Assembly (NCBI RefSeq): GCF_000731675.1
Contig: NZ_JMIT01000001.1
Span: 2,712-66,711 of the forward strand
Direction: 5' to 3'
DNA length: 64,000 nucleotides
From: Pseudomonas capeferrum
GTDB taxonomy: Bacteria; Pseudomonadota; Gammaproteobacteria; Pseudomonadales; Pseudomonadaceae
The notes beneath the pieces are model-generated. The model searched no databases. It was not told the DNA's origin and saw only the letters and a program-made list of their open reading frames with translations. The position numbers and the translations under genes are program-made. The number at the start of each line of letters is the position of its first letter. The first letter of the stretch is position 1. Below, one piece after another: positions 53,621 to 63,305 of the stretch.

Positions 53621-55111
53621 ATGCAACAGAGCAGATCGCAAGTGATCGAGCAGGAAGGCCTGTTCGAGCTGGAGGCGGGCAGTGACGTGCTCGACAGCCC
53701 GCGCTACAACCACGACATCGCGCCTACCAAGGTGCACCAGCGCACCTGGAACAAGTGGCACATCACCGCCTTGTGGGTGGGCATGTCCATCTGCGTACCC
53801 ACCTACACCCTGGGCGGTGTGCTCACGGCCTACTTTGGCCTGAGTGTGGGTGAAGCGTTGCTGGCGATCCTGCTGGCCAACCTGATTGTGCTGATCCCGC
53901 TGACCCTCAACGCGTTCCCCGGCACCAAGTACGGCATCCCCTTTCCGGTGCTGCTGCGTTCCTCGTTCGGCATCCTTGGCTCTAACGTGCCGTGCTTGAT
54001 CCGCGCCGTCGTCGCCTGTGGCTGGTTCGGCATCCAGACGATGTTTGGCGGTCTGGCCATTCACCTGTTCCTCGGTTCGATGTTCGATGGCTGGAAGGCC
54101 CTGGAGGGCACCGGTGAGGTCATTGGCTTCATGATCTTCTGGGCCCTCAACCTGTGGGTGGTGCTGCGCGGGGCGGAGTCGATCAAATGGCTTGAAACCC
54201 TTTCAGCGCCATTGCTGGTGGCGGTCGGCATCGGCCTGCTGGTGTGGGCGCTGCCGCACATGTCGATGACCGAGTTGCTGGCGCAACCGCCCAAGCGGCC
54301 CGAGGGCGCCAGCGTGGTCAGTTACTTCTGTGCCGGGCTCACCGCCATGGTCGGTTTCTGGGCCACGTTGTCGCTGAACATTCCCGACTTCAGCCGCTAC
54401 GCGAAAAGCCAGAAGGACCAGATTCTGGGGCAGATCTTCGGCCTGCCGCTGACCATGTTTCTGTTCGCCGCCCTGGGTGTGGTGCTGACCGCCGCTTCGG
54501 CGTCGCTGGTGGGCGAAACGGTGTCGGACCCGGTGAGCCTGATCGGCAAGATCCAGAGCCCAGGCTGGGTGGCCCTGGCCATGGCGCTGATCGTGATCGC
54601 CACACTGTCGACCAATACTGCGGCGAACATTGTGTCGCCAACCAATGACTTCCAGAACATCGCCCCACGCCTGATCGGGCGTAGCCGTGCGGTGTGGCTG
54701 ACCGGCCTTATCGGCTTGGCGCTGATGAGTCACGAACTGCTCAAGAAACTGGGCTTGATCGTTTCTGACCTGAGCCTTGAGAGCGTCTATTCCAACTGGT
54801 TGCTGGGCTATTCGAGCCTGCTTGGGCCCATTGCCGGGATCATGGTGGTGGACTACTTCCTGATCCGTCGCCAGCGTCTGGACCTGGCCGGGCTGTACCG
54901 TGACGACGTGTATCCGGCCTGGAACTGGGCGGGGTTTGCGGCCTTCGCACTGCCGGTGGCGCTGACTGTCATGGCCATCGGCAACAGCAGTTTCAGCTGG
55001 TTCTACGACTACGGCTGGTTCACCGGTTCGCTGCTGGGTGGGGCGCTTTACTACGTCCTCGGCGGCGTGGCGGCGCGCAGCCCAACGCGGCTGGCCAAGC
55101 CTTTGCCGTGA
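53621..55111 (+). CDS. NCS1-family nucleobase:cation symporter
   Basis: A 496-residue inner-membrane importer with about 12 hydrophobic helices, of the NCS1 family (relatives carry uracil, allantoin, hydantoin or cytosine). Family features include YNHDIAPTKVHQRTWNKWH before helix 1, the helix-breaking segments SICVPTYTLGG and FPVLLRSSFGILG, and LNIPDFSRYAKSQKDQ. Uracil/thymine import is suggested by the pathway genes around it. The start at 53621 is chosen because GGAGAAGG lies just upstream; an in-frame ATG at 53585 has no such site. It is followed 45 nt later by the amidohydrolase gene. Confidence 0.9.
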   Translation: MQQSRSQVIEQEGLFELEAGSDVLDSPRYNHDIAPTKVHQRTWNKWHITALWVGMSICVPTYTLGGVLTAYFGLSVGEALLAILLANLIVLIPLTLNAFPGTKYGIPFPVLLRSSFGILGSNVPCLIRAVVACGWFGIQTMFGGLAIHLFLGSMFDGWKALEGTGEVIGFMIFWALNLWVVLRGAESIKWLETLSAPLLVAVGIGLLVWALPHMSMTELLAQPPKRPEGASVVSYFCAGLTAMVGFWATLSLNIPDFSRYAKSQKDQILGQIFGLPLTMFLFAALGVVLTAASASLVGETVSDPVSLIGKIQSPGWVALAMALIVIATLSTNTAANIVSPTNDFQNIAPRLIGRSRAVWLTGLIGLALMSHELLKKLGLIVSDLSLESVYSNWLLGYSSLLGPIAGIMVVDYFLIRRQRLDLAGLYRDDVYPAWNWAGFAAFALPVALTVMAIGNSSFSWFYDYGWFTGSLLGGALYYVLGGVAARSPTRLAKPLP

Positions 55112-55156
55112 CCGCTTGCCAGTACCGACAACTAGAAATGCCTGAGGAGAACGATC

Positions 55157-56440
55157 ATGACCCCAGCCAAGCAAGTGCTGCATTCCACCCAACGCCACGT
55201 CGACAGCGCGCGCCTGTGGCAATCGTTGATGGACCTGGCCCGCCTCGGCGCCACGGCCAAGGGCGGCGTCTGCCGCCTGGCGCTGACCGACCTCGACCGC
55301 CAGGCCCGTGACCTGTTCGTCCAGTGGTGCGAGGCGGCCGGTTGCAGCGTCAGTGTGGACGCGGTCGGCAACATCTTTGCCCGCCGCCCGGGGCGCAACC
55401 CCAAGCTGCCCCCGGTGATGACGGGCAGCCACATCGATACCCAGCCCACCGGCGGCAAGTTCGATGGCTGCTTCGGGGTGATGGCTGGGTTGGAGGTGAT
55501 CCGTACCCTCAACGACCTGGGCGTGGAAACCGAAGCACCGCTGGAAGTGGTGGTGTGGACCAACGAGGAAGGTTCGCGCTTTGCGCCTTGCATGATGGGC
55601 TCGGGGGTGTTTGCCGGGAAGTTCACCCTGGAAGACACCTTGGCCAAGCGCGATGCCCAGGGCGTCAGTGTTGGCGAGGCGCTCAACGCCATCGGCTACG
55701 CGGGCCAGCGCGCCGTGCTAGGCCACCCGGTGGGGGCTTATTTCGAAGCGCATATCGAGCAGGGGCCGATTCTTGAAGACCAGGCCAAGACCATCGGCGT
55801 CGTGCTTGGGGCCTTGGGCCAGAAGTGGTTCGACCTGACCTTGCGCGGTGTAGAGGCCCACGCAGGCCCGACGCCCATGCACCTGCGCAAGGATGCCCTG
55901 GTGGGGGCGGCGGCGGTGGTCGAGGCGGTCAACCGCACCGCCCTTGGCCATCAGCCGCATGCCTGTGGCACGGTGGGTTGCTTGCAGGCCTACCCTGGAT
56001 CGCGCAACGTGATTCCGGGTGAGGTGCGCATGACCCTGGATTTTCGCCACCTTGAAGGTGAGCAGCTGGATGCGATGATCGCCGAGGTGCGTGGGGTGAT
56101 CGAAAGCACTTGCGCCAAGCATGGCCTGGCGCATGAGCTGACCCCCACGGCGGATTTCCCGGCGTTGTACTTCGACAAGGCGTGTGTCGATGCGGTGCGG
56201 GATTCGGCAGATACACTGGGGCTGGCGCACATGGATATTGTCAGCGGCGCCGGGCATGACGCGATCTTTTTGGCTGAGCTGGGGCCGGCGGGGATGATTT
56301 TTGTACCGTGCGAGAATGGCATCAGCCATAACGAAATCGAGAATGCCACGCCGGAGGATCTGGCGGCGGGGTGTGCGGTGTTGTTGCGGGCGATGCTGGC
56401 GGCTTCGGAGGCGATTGCCAGTGGGCGGTTGGCGGCTTAA
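55157..56440 (+). CDS. N-carbamoyl-beta-alanine amidohydrolase (M20-like, beta-ureidopropionase)
   Basis: Zinc-dependent hydrolase of the HyuC/AllC class removing the carbamoyl group from N-carbamoyl-beta-alanine (or its methyl form) to give beta-alanine, CO2 and ammonia, the third pathway step. The 427-residue protein shows MTGSHIDTQPTGGKFDGCFG, WTNEEGSRFAPCMMGSGVFA, a dimerisation domain with EAHIEQGPILED, and GAGHDAIFLAEL. Allantoate or L-carbamoyl-amino-acid hydrolases share the fold, but the dihydropyrimidinase and permease neighbours favour this substrate. GAGGAGA precedes the ATG. Confidence 0.88.
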   Translation: MTPAKQVLHSTQRHVDSARLWQSLMDLARLGATAKGGVCRLALTDLDRQARDLFVQWCEAAGCSVSVDAVGNIFARRPGRNPKLPPVMTGSHIDTQPTGGKFDGCFGVMAGLEVIRTLNDLGVETEAPLEVVVWTNEEGSRFAPCMMGSGVFAGKFTLEDTLAKRDAQGVSVGEALNAIGYAGQRAVLGHPVGAYFEAHIEQGPILEDQAKTIGVVLGALGQKWFDLTLRGVEAHAGPTPMHLRKDALVGAAAVVEAVNRTALGHQPHACGTVGCLQAYPGSRNVIPGEVRMTLDFRHLEGEQLDAMIAEVRGVIESTCAKHGLAHELTPTADFPALYFDKACVDAVRDSADTLGLAHMDIVSGAGHDAIFLAELGPAGMIFVPCENGISHNEIENATPEDLAAGCAVLLRAMLAASEAIASGRLAA

Positions 56441-56469
56441 AGCCGCTAGGCCCTTGGTTTGAGGTTTCA

Positions 56470-56520
56470 GCGCCCATGAGATCGAGCGCCGCGCGGGCGG
56501 CGCCCGATCTCATGGGCGCC
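56470..56520. repeat. GATCGAG-type intergenic hairpin repeat, copy 2
   Basis: GCGCCCATGAGATCG and its perfect complement flank AGCGCCGCGCGGGCGGCGCC. It lies between two convergent genes and is the most regular of three copies. Confidence 0.82.
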
Positions 56521-56560
56521 ACACCCCCAACGGCATGCACCTGTCAGCCCAACCCCAAAT

Positions 56561-57520
56561 CTACCCAACCGCCACCAGACACCCATCGCGCCCAATGTGA
56601 TACCGCTGCAGGTCCCGCGCCAAGGTCAAATGCCCGTGGTAATGGGCCAGCGCCTCGACCCGAACATCATCAATGGATGGACTACGCCGCGAATCACTCT
56701 GATACCGCGCACTGAAATGCGTCAGCACCAGGTTACGTACACCCGCGGCCTCGGCAAACCGTGCCACTTGCGCCGCCGTGCTATGGCCGAATGTAGCCCC
56801 CGTGCGTTCGACGATCGCCTGGGTGAAGGTCGCCTCATGCACCAGGACATCCACGCCCTTGGCGACCTCCGCCAGCAGTTCGGGCCTGTCGTTGTCACCG
56901 CACACAATCACTCGCCGTGCCGCTCGCGACGCGCGCAGGTAATCATGCCCGTGCAGGGTTCGCCCCTCATGTTCCACCAGCAGCCCCTTGGCCAGGTCAC
57001 CCCACAACGGCCCGCGAGGGATGCCCTCGGCATCCAGGCGTTGCACGTCCAGGCGCGGCCCAGGGTTGAGCTCGGTAAACACGAAGCCAACGCTCGGCAC
57101 CCGATGCGACAACTGCACGGTACTGACCTGCAGCGTCTCGCTACGCCAGTCAGCCAGGCTCTCTACTGCCAGCAGGCGCACTTCGAAAGGCAGGTAGCTG
57201 TCGCTGGCAGCCAGGCTCAGCCTCACCCAATCATGCAGCGCAGCGGGCAGGATCAGGTCCAGCGGCTGGGTACGCCCGCTCATTCCGGCACTGGCCAGCA
57301 AGCCCGGCAGGCCGAAGCAATGGTCGCCATGAACGTGGGTGATGAAAATGCCGCGTAGGTCGCGTATCGATAACGGCGTGTGCAGTAGCCGGTGTTGCGT
57401 GCCTTCGCCGCAATCGACCAGGTACCACTGGCTGCCGCTGGCTTCGATCACGGCGGTGGCACTGACGTTGCGGGCCTTGGTCGGCACACCGGCACTGGTG
57501 CCTAGAAACAGCAGGTCCAT
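56561..57520 (-). CDS. rnz: Ribonuclease Z
   Basis: tRNA 3'-processing endonuclease of the ElaC metallo-beta-lactamase family, 319 residues (E. coli ElaC is about 305). The zinc motif [10 protein letters not shown] places the ligands at His62, His64, Asp66 and His67. The N-terminal [15 protein letters not shown] is the family signature, and VLVHEATF and [11 protein letters not shown] follow in the C-terminal half. It is 17 nt downstream of the NIPSNAP-Nudix gene and may be co-transcribed with it. Because Pseudomonas tRNA genes mostly encode CCA, the role may extend to other RNAs. Confidence 0.95.
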   Translation of the reverse strand: MDLLFLGTSAGVPTKARNVSATAVIEASGSQWYLVDCGEGTQHRLLHTPLSIRDLRGIFITHVHGDHCFGLPGLLASAGMSGRTQPLDLILPAALHDWVRLSLAASDSYLPFEVRLLAVESLADWRSETLQVSTVQLSHRVPSVGFVFTELNPGPRLDVQRLDAEGIPRGPLWGDLAKGLLVEHEGRTLHGHDYLRASRAARRVIVCGDNDRPELLAEVAKGVDVLVHEATFTQAIVERTGATFGHSTAAQVARFAEAAGVRNLVLTHFSARYQSDSRRSPSIDDVRVEALAHYHGHLTLARDLQRYHIGRDGCLVAVG

Positions 57521-57537
57521 GATCTGCCTCCTTCAGT

Positions 57538-58278
57538 TCAACCGAGCAGCGACAGGTCGCGCAGCATGGCTTGCAACCCTTCGGGGACAAGCGGGCCGAT
57601 ACTGTCGAAGTCGGCGCTGTCGCACCACTTGGCGCGAAAAGGGTTGCCGTTGGATTCGCGGCCTTCCAGCCACGGCTGCTGGTACAAGCTGGCGTCATCG
57701 AAGCGGGCATCGAAAACCTGCACAATCTCATGCCCCGGTGCACCGGCATAGGTGAACAGGCTCTCCAGCGTACCAAGCAAGCGTACATCGCTGATCGACT
57801 GCCCCAGTTCTTCTTCGATTTCCCGGGCGATGGCTGCACTGCCCCGTTCACCAAACTCGATACCGCCACCGAGCGGTCGGCACAGTGTCCGTTGCGTCAC
57901 AGGGTCATCGAAGACGTTGACCAGGATCTTGCCCTGGTGATGGAACACGCACAGGGCAAGTGAGCGAATGCGCGGCTCGAGCAGTGGCTTGAGGAAGCTG
58001 CGCTCATAGCTGAGGATAAACCGTTGCTCAGTGGCCAGGGCCACCGCGGCGATGCATTCGGGGTCGGTCTCCGCCTGTTTGCGGTATTGCTCGTAGGCCG
58101 CCAGGCTGGGAAAACTGAACAGGCAGTAGGCAACATTGTTGGCGCCTTCGGCAGGCAGGAAGTAGCCGTGGTGCTTGCCGCCCATGCGCGTAACCAGGCC
58201 CATCCACAGGCGCGAATAGGCCTCGAACGCTGGCAGCTGGTAAGGGTCGACGGTGTATTTGACGTGGCAGGTGATCAA
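57538..58278 (-). CDS. NIPSNAP domain fused to Nudix hydrolase
   Basis: A 246-residue two-domain protein. Residues ~1-100 form a NIPSNAP-like ferredoxin-fold domain (CHVKYTVDPYQLPAFEAYSR, GGKHHGYFLPAEGANNVAY, YEQYRKQAETDPECIAA). Residues ~108-246 form a Nudix hydrolase with box GGGIEFGERGSAAIAREIEE ending ELG, conforming to the GX5EX7REUXEEXGU pattern. The Nudix half should hydrolyse a nucleoside diphosphate derivative; the role of the NIPSNAP half is unknown. The start is set at TTG 58278 because GAAGGA lies just before it; the first possible start, 33 nt upstream, has none. It is upstream of rnz. Confidence 0.83.
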   Translation of the reverse strand: MITCHVKYTVDPYQLPAFEAYSRLWMGLVTRMGGKHHGYFLPAEGANNVAYCLFSFPSLAAYEQYRKQAETDPECIAAVALATEQRFILSYERSFLKPLLEPRIRSLALCVFHHQGKILVNVFDDPVTQRTLCRPLGGGIEFGERGSAAIAREIEEELGQSISDVRLLGTLESLFTYAGAPGHEIVQVFDARFDDASLYQQPWLEGRESNGNPFRAKWCDSADFDSIGPLVPEGLQAMLRDLSLLG

Positions 58279-58359
58279 CGGCTCGTTCCTTCGAGGGGAT
58301 GCGGGGCGCACACCTTAGCTTGATTGCCCCGCGTCGTCGACGAGCAGCCGTGCGGCGGT

Positions 58360-58911
58360 CTAGCCCTCCTGGCGCCAGATCAGCTTGCTGGTGTCATAGC
58401 CTTGCTTGCGGGCTATCGACAGCAGCTGTTCGCGCTCCTGGTCGGTGACCGCCGGTGTGCGCGAAAGCAGCCACAGGTACTCGCGGTTAGGGTGCCCGAC
58501 CAGGGCTACGCGGTAGTCCTTGTCGTGGTAAAGCACCCAGTAGTCACCCTTGGTCAGGCCCGGTGCCAGGCGGCTGAACCAGTTGTCGAACTGCACCCAG
58601 AGCTTGTCGGTCTTGCCTGGCTGCTGGGCTTCGGCGATGCCCTTGGCTTCATTCCATTGGCCGTCCTTTTCCTTGCAGCGGTTGTTGACGTCGATGCGGC
58701 CGTCCTCGCGCAGGCCGTAGTGCGCTTCGGATTGCACGCAGTTGCGCTGGAAGAACATCGGCAGGCGTGCCAGCTCGTACCAGGTGCCTTGGTAGCGTTG
58801 CAGGTCGACCTGCTGCGTGGTGGGGGGCGTCTTGTGTTCGTCGTTGGACCCGGCGCAACCGATCAGGGCAAGGGTCATGCAGGAAAGCAACAGTGCCGAG
58901 CGCATCGCCAT
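58360..58911 (-). CDS. blc: Lipocalin lipoprotein (Blc)
   Basis: Outer-membrane lipoprotein of 183 residues that binds lipids such as lysophospholipid in related proteins. The signal peptide carries lipobox ALIGC with the lipidated Cys near residue 19, with Ala/Gly residues after it. The lipocalin signature RYQGTWYELARLPMFFQRNC follows, and the sequence ends YDTSKLIWRQEG, typical of Blc. GGAGG is 6 nt before the ATG. The residue after Cys is not Asp, consistent with transfer to the outer membrane. It is a single gene between the NIPSNAP-Nudix gene and nhaB. Confidence 0.9.
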   Translation of the reverse strand: MAMRSALLLSCMTLALIGCAGSNDEHKTPPTTQQVDLQRYQGTWYELARLPMFFQRNCVQSEAHYGLREDGRIDVNNRCKEKDGQWNEAKGIAEAQQPGKTDKLWVQFDNWFSRLAPGLTKGDYWVLYHDKDYRVALVGHPNREYLWLLSRTPAVTDQEREQLLSIARKQGYDTSKLIWRQEG

Positions 58912-59014
58912 GGCGAACCTCCTTGAAGCGGATGGGGACTTACTGTGATTCGATGCTGGGTAGGGGGAAAAGTTGTATCGGGTTGGGTGTGGGATGTTTG
59001 TCTTTAGGATTGCA

Positions 59015-59062
59015 GCGTCTGAGATCGAGCGCCGCGCGGGCAGCGCTCGATCTCACAGACGC
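59015..59062. repeat. GATCGAG-type intergenic hairpin repeat, copy 3
   Basis: GCGTCTGAGATCGAGCGC and its complement, ending CTCACAGACGC, with one mismatch in the arms. Core matches copies at 12464-12514 and 56470-56520. It lies 22 nt beyond the nhaB stop. Confidence 0.8.
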
Positions 59063-59083
59063 AGCAAAACCCAAGCCAGGCCC

Positions 59084-60586
59084 TCACAACCAGTAGGTCA
59101 CCGCCCACCACCCCAGCCCACCCATGACCACGGTATAAGGCAAGGCCATCCACACCATTCGGCCATACGACAGCCGGATCAGCGGCGCAACCGCCGAGGT
59201 CAGCAGAAACAGGAACGCCGCCTGCCCATTAGGGGTCGCCACGCTCGGCAGGTTGGTACCGGTGTTGATCGCCACCGCCAGCGTCTCGAAATGCTCGCGG
59301 CTCATGCCACCATTGAGAAACGCCTGCTTGACCTCGGTAATGTAGATGGTAGCGACAAACACGTTGTCGCTGATCGCCGACAGCAAACCGTTGGCCAGGT
59401 ACAGCATGCCGGGTTGTTGTTCGGCGGGTAGCGCCAGTACCCAGGCGATCAGCGGGCTGAACAGCTGCTGTTGATGGATCACCGCGACCACGGCGAAAAA
59501 CACCACCAGCAGCGCGGTGAACGGCATGGCGTCCTGGAAGGCACGGCCTAGGCGGTGCTCATCGGTAATGCCGGTAAACGCGGTGATCAGCACGATCACC
59601 AGCAGGCCCACCAGGCCAACCTCGGCAATGTGCAGGCCCAGGCAGATGATCAGGATCAGCGCGGCGCTGCCTTGCACCCACAGCGCGGCTCGCTGTGCCG
59701 CGGTGCGCGCGGCATCGTCTTCGGCGGCGTAGGCGGCCAGTACCTGGCGCACACGCTCGGGCATCAGCGTGCCGTAGCCGAACAGGCGCAGTTTTTCCAG
59801 CAGCACACAGGTCAGCAGCCCGGCGCCGAGCACCGGCAACGACACGGGCGCGACCTTGAAAAAGAAGTCGGCGAAGTGCCAACCCATCTCATGGCCGATC
59901 AACAGGTTCTGCGGTTCGCCCACCAGCGTGCACACGCCGCCCAACGCGGTACCGACCGCACCGTGCATCAGCAGGCTGCGCAGGAAGGCGCGGAACTGGT
60001 CGAGGTCTTCACGGTGCAGTTGGGGGATCTGCTGGTCGCTGTCGAGCGCGCTGTCTTCGCGCGGGTTGGCGCCGGAGGCGACACGGTGAAAGACCGCGTA
60101 GAAGCCTACCGCAGCGCTGATGATCACCGCCGTAACCGTCAGGGCATCGAGAAAGGCCGAGAGAAACGCCGACAGCACGCAGAACAGGACCGACAGCAGC
60201 GCTTTCGAGCGCACGCCAAGCAGGATCCGCGAGAACAGGAACAGCAGCAGTTCCTTCATGAAGTGAATACCGGCAACCATGAACATCAGCAGCAGGATCA
60301 CCGGAAAGTTGTGCTGCAGTTCTTCGTACAGCGCCTGAGGCGTGGTCATCTCCAGCAGCAGTGCTTCAACCAGCAACAATCCGCCAGGCATCAGCGGGTA
60401 GCACTTGAGCGCCATGCCCAGGGTGAAGATGAATTCGATCACCAGCACCCAGCCCGCCGTGACCGGGCCTGCAGTCAGCAACAGCAATGGGTTGAGCACC
60501 AGGAACAGGCCGATGACGGCCTTGTACCAGAGCGGTGACTGGCCCAGGAAATTGTGCGCGAGCGCGCCGGCCACGGAGCGTGACAT
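59084..60586 (-). CDS. nhaB: Na+/H+ antiporter NhaB
   Basis: Inner-membrane sodium/proton antiporter of 500 residues with about 12 helices. Characteristic NhaB segments are the N-terminal [20 protein letters not shown], the conserved [40 protein letters not shown] and, near the C-terminus, [20 protein letters not shown] and [20 protein letters not shown]. It protects against sodium and alkali. It is divergent from the crotonase gene; the 150-bp region between them should carry both promoters. Confidence 0.95.
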   Translation of the reverse strand: MSRSVAGALAHNFLGQSPLWYKAVIGLFLVLNPLLLLTAGPVTAGWVLVIEFIFTLGMALKCYPLMPGGLLLVEALLLEMTTPQALYEELQHNFPVILLLMFMVAGIHFMKELLLFLFSRILLGVRSKALLSVLFCVLSAFLSAFLDALTVTAVIISAAVGFYAVFHRVASGANPREDSALDSDQQIPQLHREDLDQFRAFLRSLLMHGAVGTALGGVCTLVGEPQNLLIGHEMGWHFADFFFKVAPVSLPVLGAGLLTCVLLEKLRLFGYGTLMPERVRQVLAAYAAEDDAARTAAQRAALWVQGSAALILIICLGLHIAEVGLVGLLVIVLITAFTGITDEHRLGRAFQDAMPFTALLVVFFAVVAVIHQQQLFSPLIAWVLALPAEQQPGMLYLANGLLSAISDNVFVATIYITEVKQAFLNGGMSREHFETLAVAINTGTNLPSVATPNGQAAFLFLLTSAVAPLIRLSYGRMVWMALPYTVVMGGLGWWAVTYWL

Positions 60587-60737
60587 GAATATGTATCCTT
60601 ATAATTCGGCAATGCCGCACGGTGCCGGATCGGGCCGCCTTAGGCAAGGTGTGCAGTCCCGTTTTTGGCACAAGTGCGGCCTCGCGGCTGGGTTACCATC
60701 CTGCGCTATGAACCCTTCAACCGCAGGAGTGCCGCAC

Positions 60738-61550
60738 GTGACCGAGTACAGCGCGTTCAAGGTCGAACTGACCGACAACATTGCCCACGTTCAGATCAAC
60801 CGCCCGGAAAAGGTCAACGCCATGAACGCGGCCTTCTGGGAAGAGATCATCGACATCTTCCAGTGGGTCGACGACACCTATGCCGTGCGTGCCGTGGTCA
60901 TCAGCGGTGCGGGCAAGCATTTTTCCGCCGGCATCGACTTGATGATGCTGGCCTCGCTCGCTGGCCAGATGGGCAAGGACGTCGGCCGTAATGCGCGCTT
61001 CCTGCGCAGTACCATCCTGCGCCTGCAGGGCTCGTTCAACGCCGTGGACAAATGCCGCAAGCCGGTGCTGGCGGCGGTGCAGGGCTACTGCATTGGGGGC
61101 GCCATCGACCTCATCTCGGCGTGCGACATGCGCTACTGCAGCCAGGATGCGCAGTTCTCGATCAAGGAAATCGACATGGGCATGGCCGCCGATGTCGGCA
61201 CGCTGCAACGTTTGCCACGTATCATCGGCGACGGCATGATGCGTGAGCTGGCATTCACCGGGCGCAACGTCGAGGCCGATGAGGCGCTGCGCATCGGCCT
61301 GGTCAACCGCGTCTATGATGATCAGGCCGCGCTGCTCGACGGGGTCTTTGCCATTGCCCGCGAGATTGCCGCAAAATCGCCGATCGCCGTGGCCGGCACC
61401 AAGGAAATGCTCAGCTACATGCGTGACCATCGCATTGACGATGGCCTGGAGTACATCGCCACCTGGAACGCCGCGATGCTGCAGTCCGAAGACCTGCGCG
61501 TGGCAGTGGCGGCGCACATGAGCAAACAGAAACCGACGTTCGCCGACTGA
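60738..61550 (+). CDS. Crotonase-family protein, delta(3,5)-delta(2,4)-dienoyl-CoA isomerase type
   Basis: A 270-residue crotonase that probably isomerises dienoyl-CoA in oxidation of odd-position unsaturated fatty acids. The oxyanion hole residues are in [13 protein letters not shown], and [20 protein letters not shown] follows. The segment [20 protein letters not shown] is close to mammalian ECH1, including the catalytic Asp of AADVGTLQ. The start is taken as GTG 60738 with AGGAG 8 nt upstream; an ATG at 60708 would add 10 residues but lacks one. It is followed 34 nt later by nudC. Confidence 0.88.
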   Translation: MTEYSAFKVELTDNIAHVQINRPEKVNAMNAAFWEEIIDIFQWVDDTYAVRAVVISGAGKHFSAGIDLMMLASLAGQMGKDVGRNARFLRSTILRLQGSFNAVDKCRKPVLAAVQGYCIGGAIDLISACDMRYCSQDAQFSIKEIDMGMAADVGTLQRLPRIIGDGMMRELAFTGRNVEADEALRIGLVNRVYDDQAALLDGVFAIAREIAAKSPIAVAGTKEMLSYMRDHRIDDGLEYIATWNAAMLQSEDLRVAVAAHMSKQKPTFAD

Positions 61551-61584
61551 CAGCTCGGGGGGCGCTCAGCAAGGAACCCCCAAC

Positions 61585-62415
61585 ATGTCAGCACGCTGGA
61601 CTACCGCAGTACTCGACCCGCAGATCACCGGGGGCTGGGCCGTCGCCCGCAGCCCGGAAGGGTTCCTGGTGGACGACAACGGCGCGCTGTTCCCCCGCGA
61701 GTGGCTCAAGCGCCAGGACCTGGACGTACTGTGCGAGCATGGTATCGGTCACTTCGATGGCCAGCCGGTGTTCCTGCTCGAACTGCGCACCGCCACCGAC
61801 GTGCCGGGGTGTGCCTGGCGTGGGTTGCGTGCGTTCATGCTCGAAGGCGACTTCGCCCTGTACAAGGTGCTGGGCTACGCCGCGCAGATCGGCACCTGGG
61901 CCCGCGAACACCGGTTCTGCGGCAGTTGCGGCCAGGCGATGACGCAAATCCGTTGGGAGCGGGCAATGTATTGCCAGCCGTGCGACCTGCGCAGCTACCC
62001 ACGCATTTCGCCGAGCATGATCGTGCTGGTCACCCGCGGTGACGAGATTCTGCTGGCGCGCTCGCCGCGTTTTGTCACCGGTGTCTACAGCACCCTGGCG
62101 GGCTTTGCCGAGCCAGGCGAGTCGGCCGAGGACTGCCTGGTACGCGAGGTGCGTGAAGAGGTGGCGGTCGAGGTGCAGAACATCCAGTACGTTGGCAGCC
62201 AGTGCTGGCCGTTCCCCCATTCGATGATGCTGGGCTTCCATGCCGAGTACGCGGGCGGGGAGATTGTGATGCAACCGGACGAGATCGAGGACGCCCAGTG
62301 GTTCAGCGTGCACGACCTGCCGCCGCTGCCGGCCGGGCGTTCCATCGCCCGCTACCTGATCGACCTGTATGTGGCTCGGCGTCTAGGCCTGCCCGAACCA
62401 GTGCTGCCACGCTAG
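61585..62415 (+). CDS. nudC: NADH pyrophosphatase
   Basis: Nudix hydrolase cutting NAD(H) to NMN(H) and AMP, and removing NAD caps from RNA in E. coli. The 276-residue protein has a Zn finger [18 protein letters not shown] near residues 112-140, followed by the Nudix box [23 protein letters not shown]. The NudC signature SQPWPFPxS appears as SQCWPFPHS near residues 210-218; the Gln-Pro position is changed to Gln-Cys, a mild variant. The ATG follows AAGGAA. It converges on the TauE/SafE gene. Confidence 0.93.
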   Translation: MSARWTTAVLDPQITGGWAVARSPEGFLVDDNGALFPREWLKRQDLDVLCEHGIGHFDGQPVFLLELRTATDVPGCAWRGLRAFMLEGDFALYKVLGYAAQIGTWAREHRFCGSCGQAMTQIRWERAMYCQPCDLRSYPRISPSMIVLVTRGDEILLARSPRFVTGVYSTLAGFAEPGESAEDCLVREVREEVAVEVQNIQYVGSQCWPFPHSMMLGFHAEYAGGEIVMQPDEIEDAQWFSVHDLPPLPAGRSIARYLIDLYVARRLGLPEPVLPR

Positions 62416-63162
62416 GCGCACGGTCAAGGCCAGCACCACGGTGATGAACACCGGGCGGATGAACTTGCTGCCGCCGCTGATCGCCGTGCGTGCGCCGAAG
62501 AAGGCGCCGACCATCACCGACAGGCCCATGGCCAGGCCGACGATGTAGTCCACCTGCCCGGAAATGATGAACACCGTCAGCGCCGCGATGTTGCTGACGA
62601 AGTTCATGCTGCGTGCCACGCCGCTGGCGCGCACCAGGTCGATGGGGTACAGCAGCAGGGTGCTCACGGTCCAGAACGCGCCGGTGCCGGGGCCGGCCAC
62701 GCCATCGTAGAAGCCCAGGGTGAAGCCTTGCGGCACTTGCCATTTCTTCTTGATCGGCGCATTGGCATCCAGCGGTGCCTTTGGCGTGCCGCCGAACAGC
62801 AGGTAGACCCCGCAGGCGAAGACCACCACCGGCAGCATCTTGTTCAGCCATTCGGCGGGCAGGTAGTGGGCGATCACTGCGCCCAGCGAGGCGCCGACCA
62901 AGGTGGCGAACAGTGCCGGGCGCCACTGCGCAGGGTGGAACAGTTTGCGCTTGTAGTAGGTGAAACCGGCGGTGGCCGAGCCAAACGTGGAGCTGAGCTT
63001 GTTGGTGCCCAGCACCAGGTGCGGTGGCATGCCGGCCGTCAGCAATGCCGGGGTGGTGAGCAGGCCACCACCGCCGGCGATGGCGTCGATGAAACCGGCG
63101 ACGAAGGCGACCAGGGCCAGGATCAGCAGTGTGAGGGGTTCTACGGTGAGTTCGAAGGGCAT
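62383..63162 (-). CDS. TauE/SafE-family (TSUP) membrane permease
   Basis: A 259-residue inner-membrane protein with about eight helices in two repeats. Typical TSUP segments are [20 protein letters not shown] near residues 16-35 and, in the second half, [20 protein letters not shown]. Relatives export sulfite, sulfoacetate or other organosulfonates; no neighbour indicates a substrate. The start is set at [11 protein letters not shown]; a start 36 nt upstream would add a non-membrane extension, and neither has a clear ribosome-binding site. Its 3' end overlaps the end of nudC by 33 bp on opposite strands. Confidence 0.85.
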   Translation of the reverse strand: MPFELTVEPLTLLILALVAFVAGFIDAIAGGGGLLTTPALLTAGMPPHLVLGTNKLSSTFGSATAGFTYYKRKLFHPAQWRPALFATLVGASLGAVIAHYLPAEWLNKMLPVVVFACGVYLLFGGTPKAPLDANAPIKKKWQVPQGFTLGFYDGVAGPGTGAFWTVSTLLLYPIDLVRASGVARSMNFVSNIAALTVFIISGQVDYIVGLAMGLSVMVGAFFGARTAISGGSKFIRPVFITVVLALTVRLAWQHWFGQA

Positions 63163-63244
63163 TGGTATCTGGCAGGCAGGGAGGCAAGGGTGCGGCAAAC
63201 GGCCGCGCTAGAAGTGGGACATGGTAATCCTGACGAGTGGGTGT

Positions 63245-63300
63245 TGCCAGTGCGGGCCGTTTCGCGGGTAAACCCGCTGCCATAGGGGCCCGCACTGGCA
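63245..63300. repeat. REP-derived hairpin
   Basis: TGCCAGTGCGGGCC and its perfect 14-bp complement flank a 28-nt loop containing TTTCGCGGGTAAACCCGC. It lies between the TSUP gene and the hydrolase stop. Confidence 0.8.
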
Positions 63301-63305
63301 CCGCT

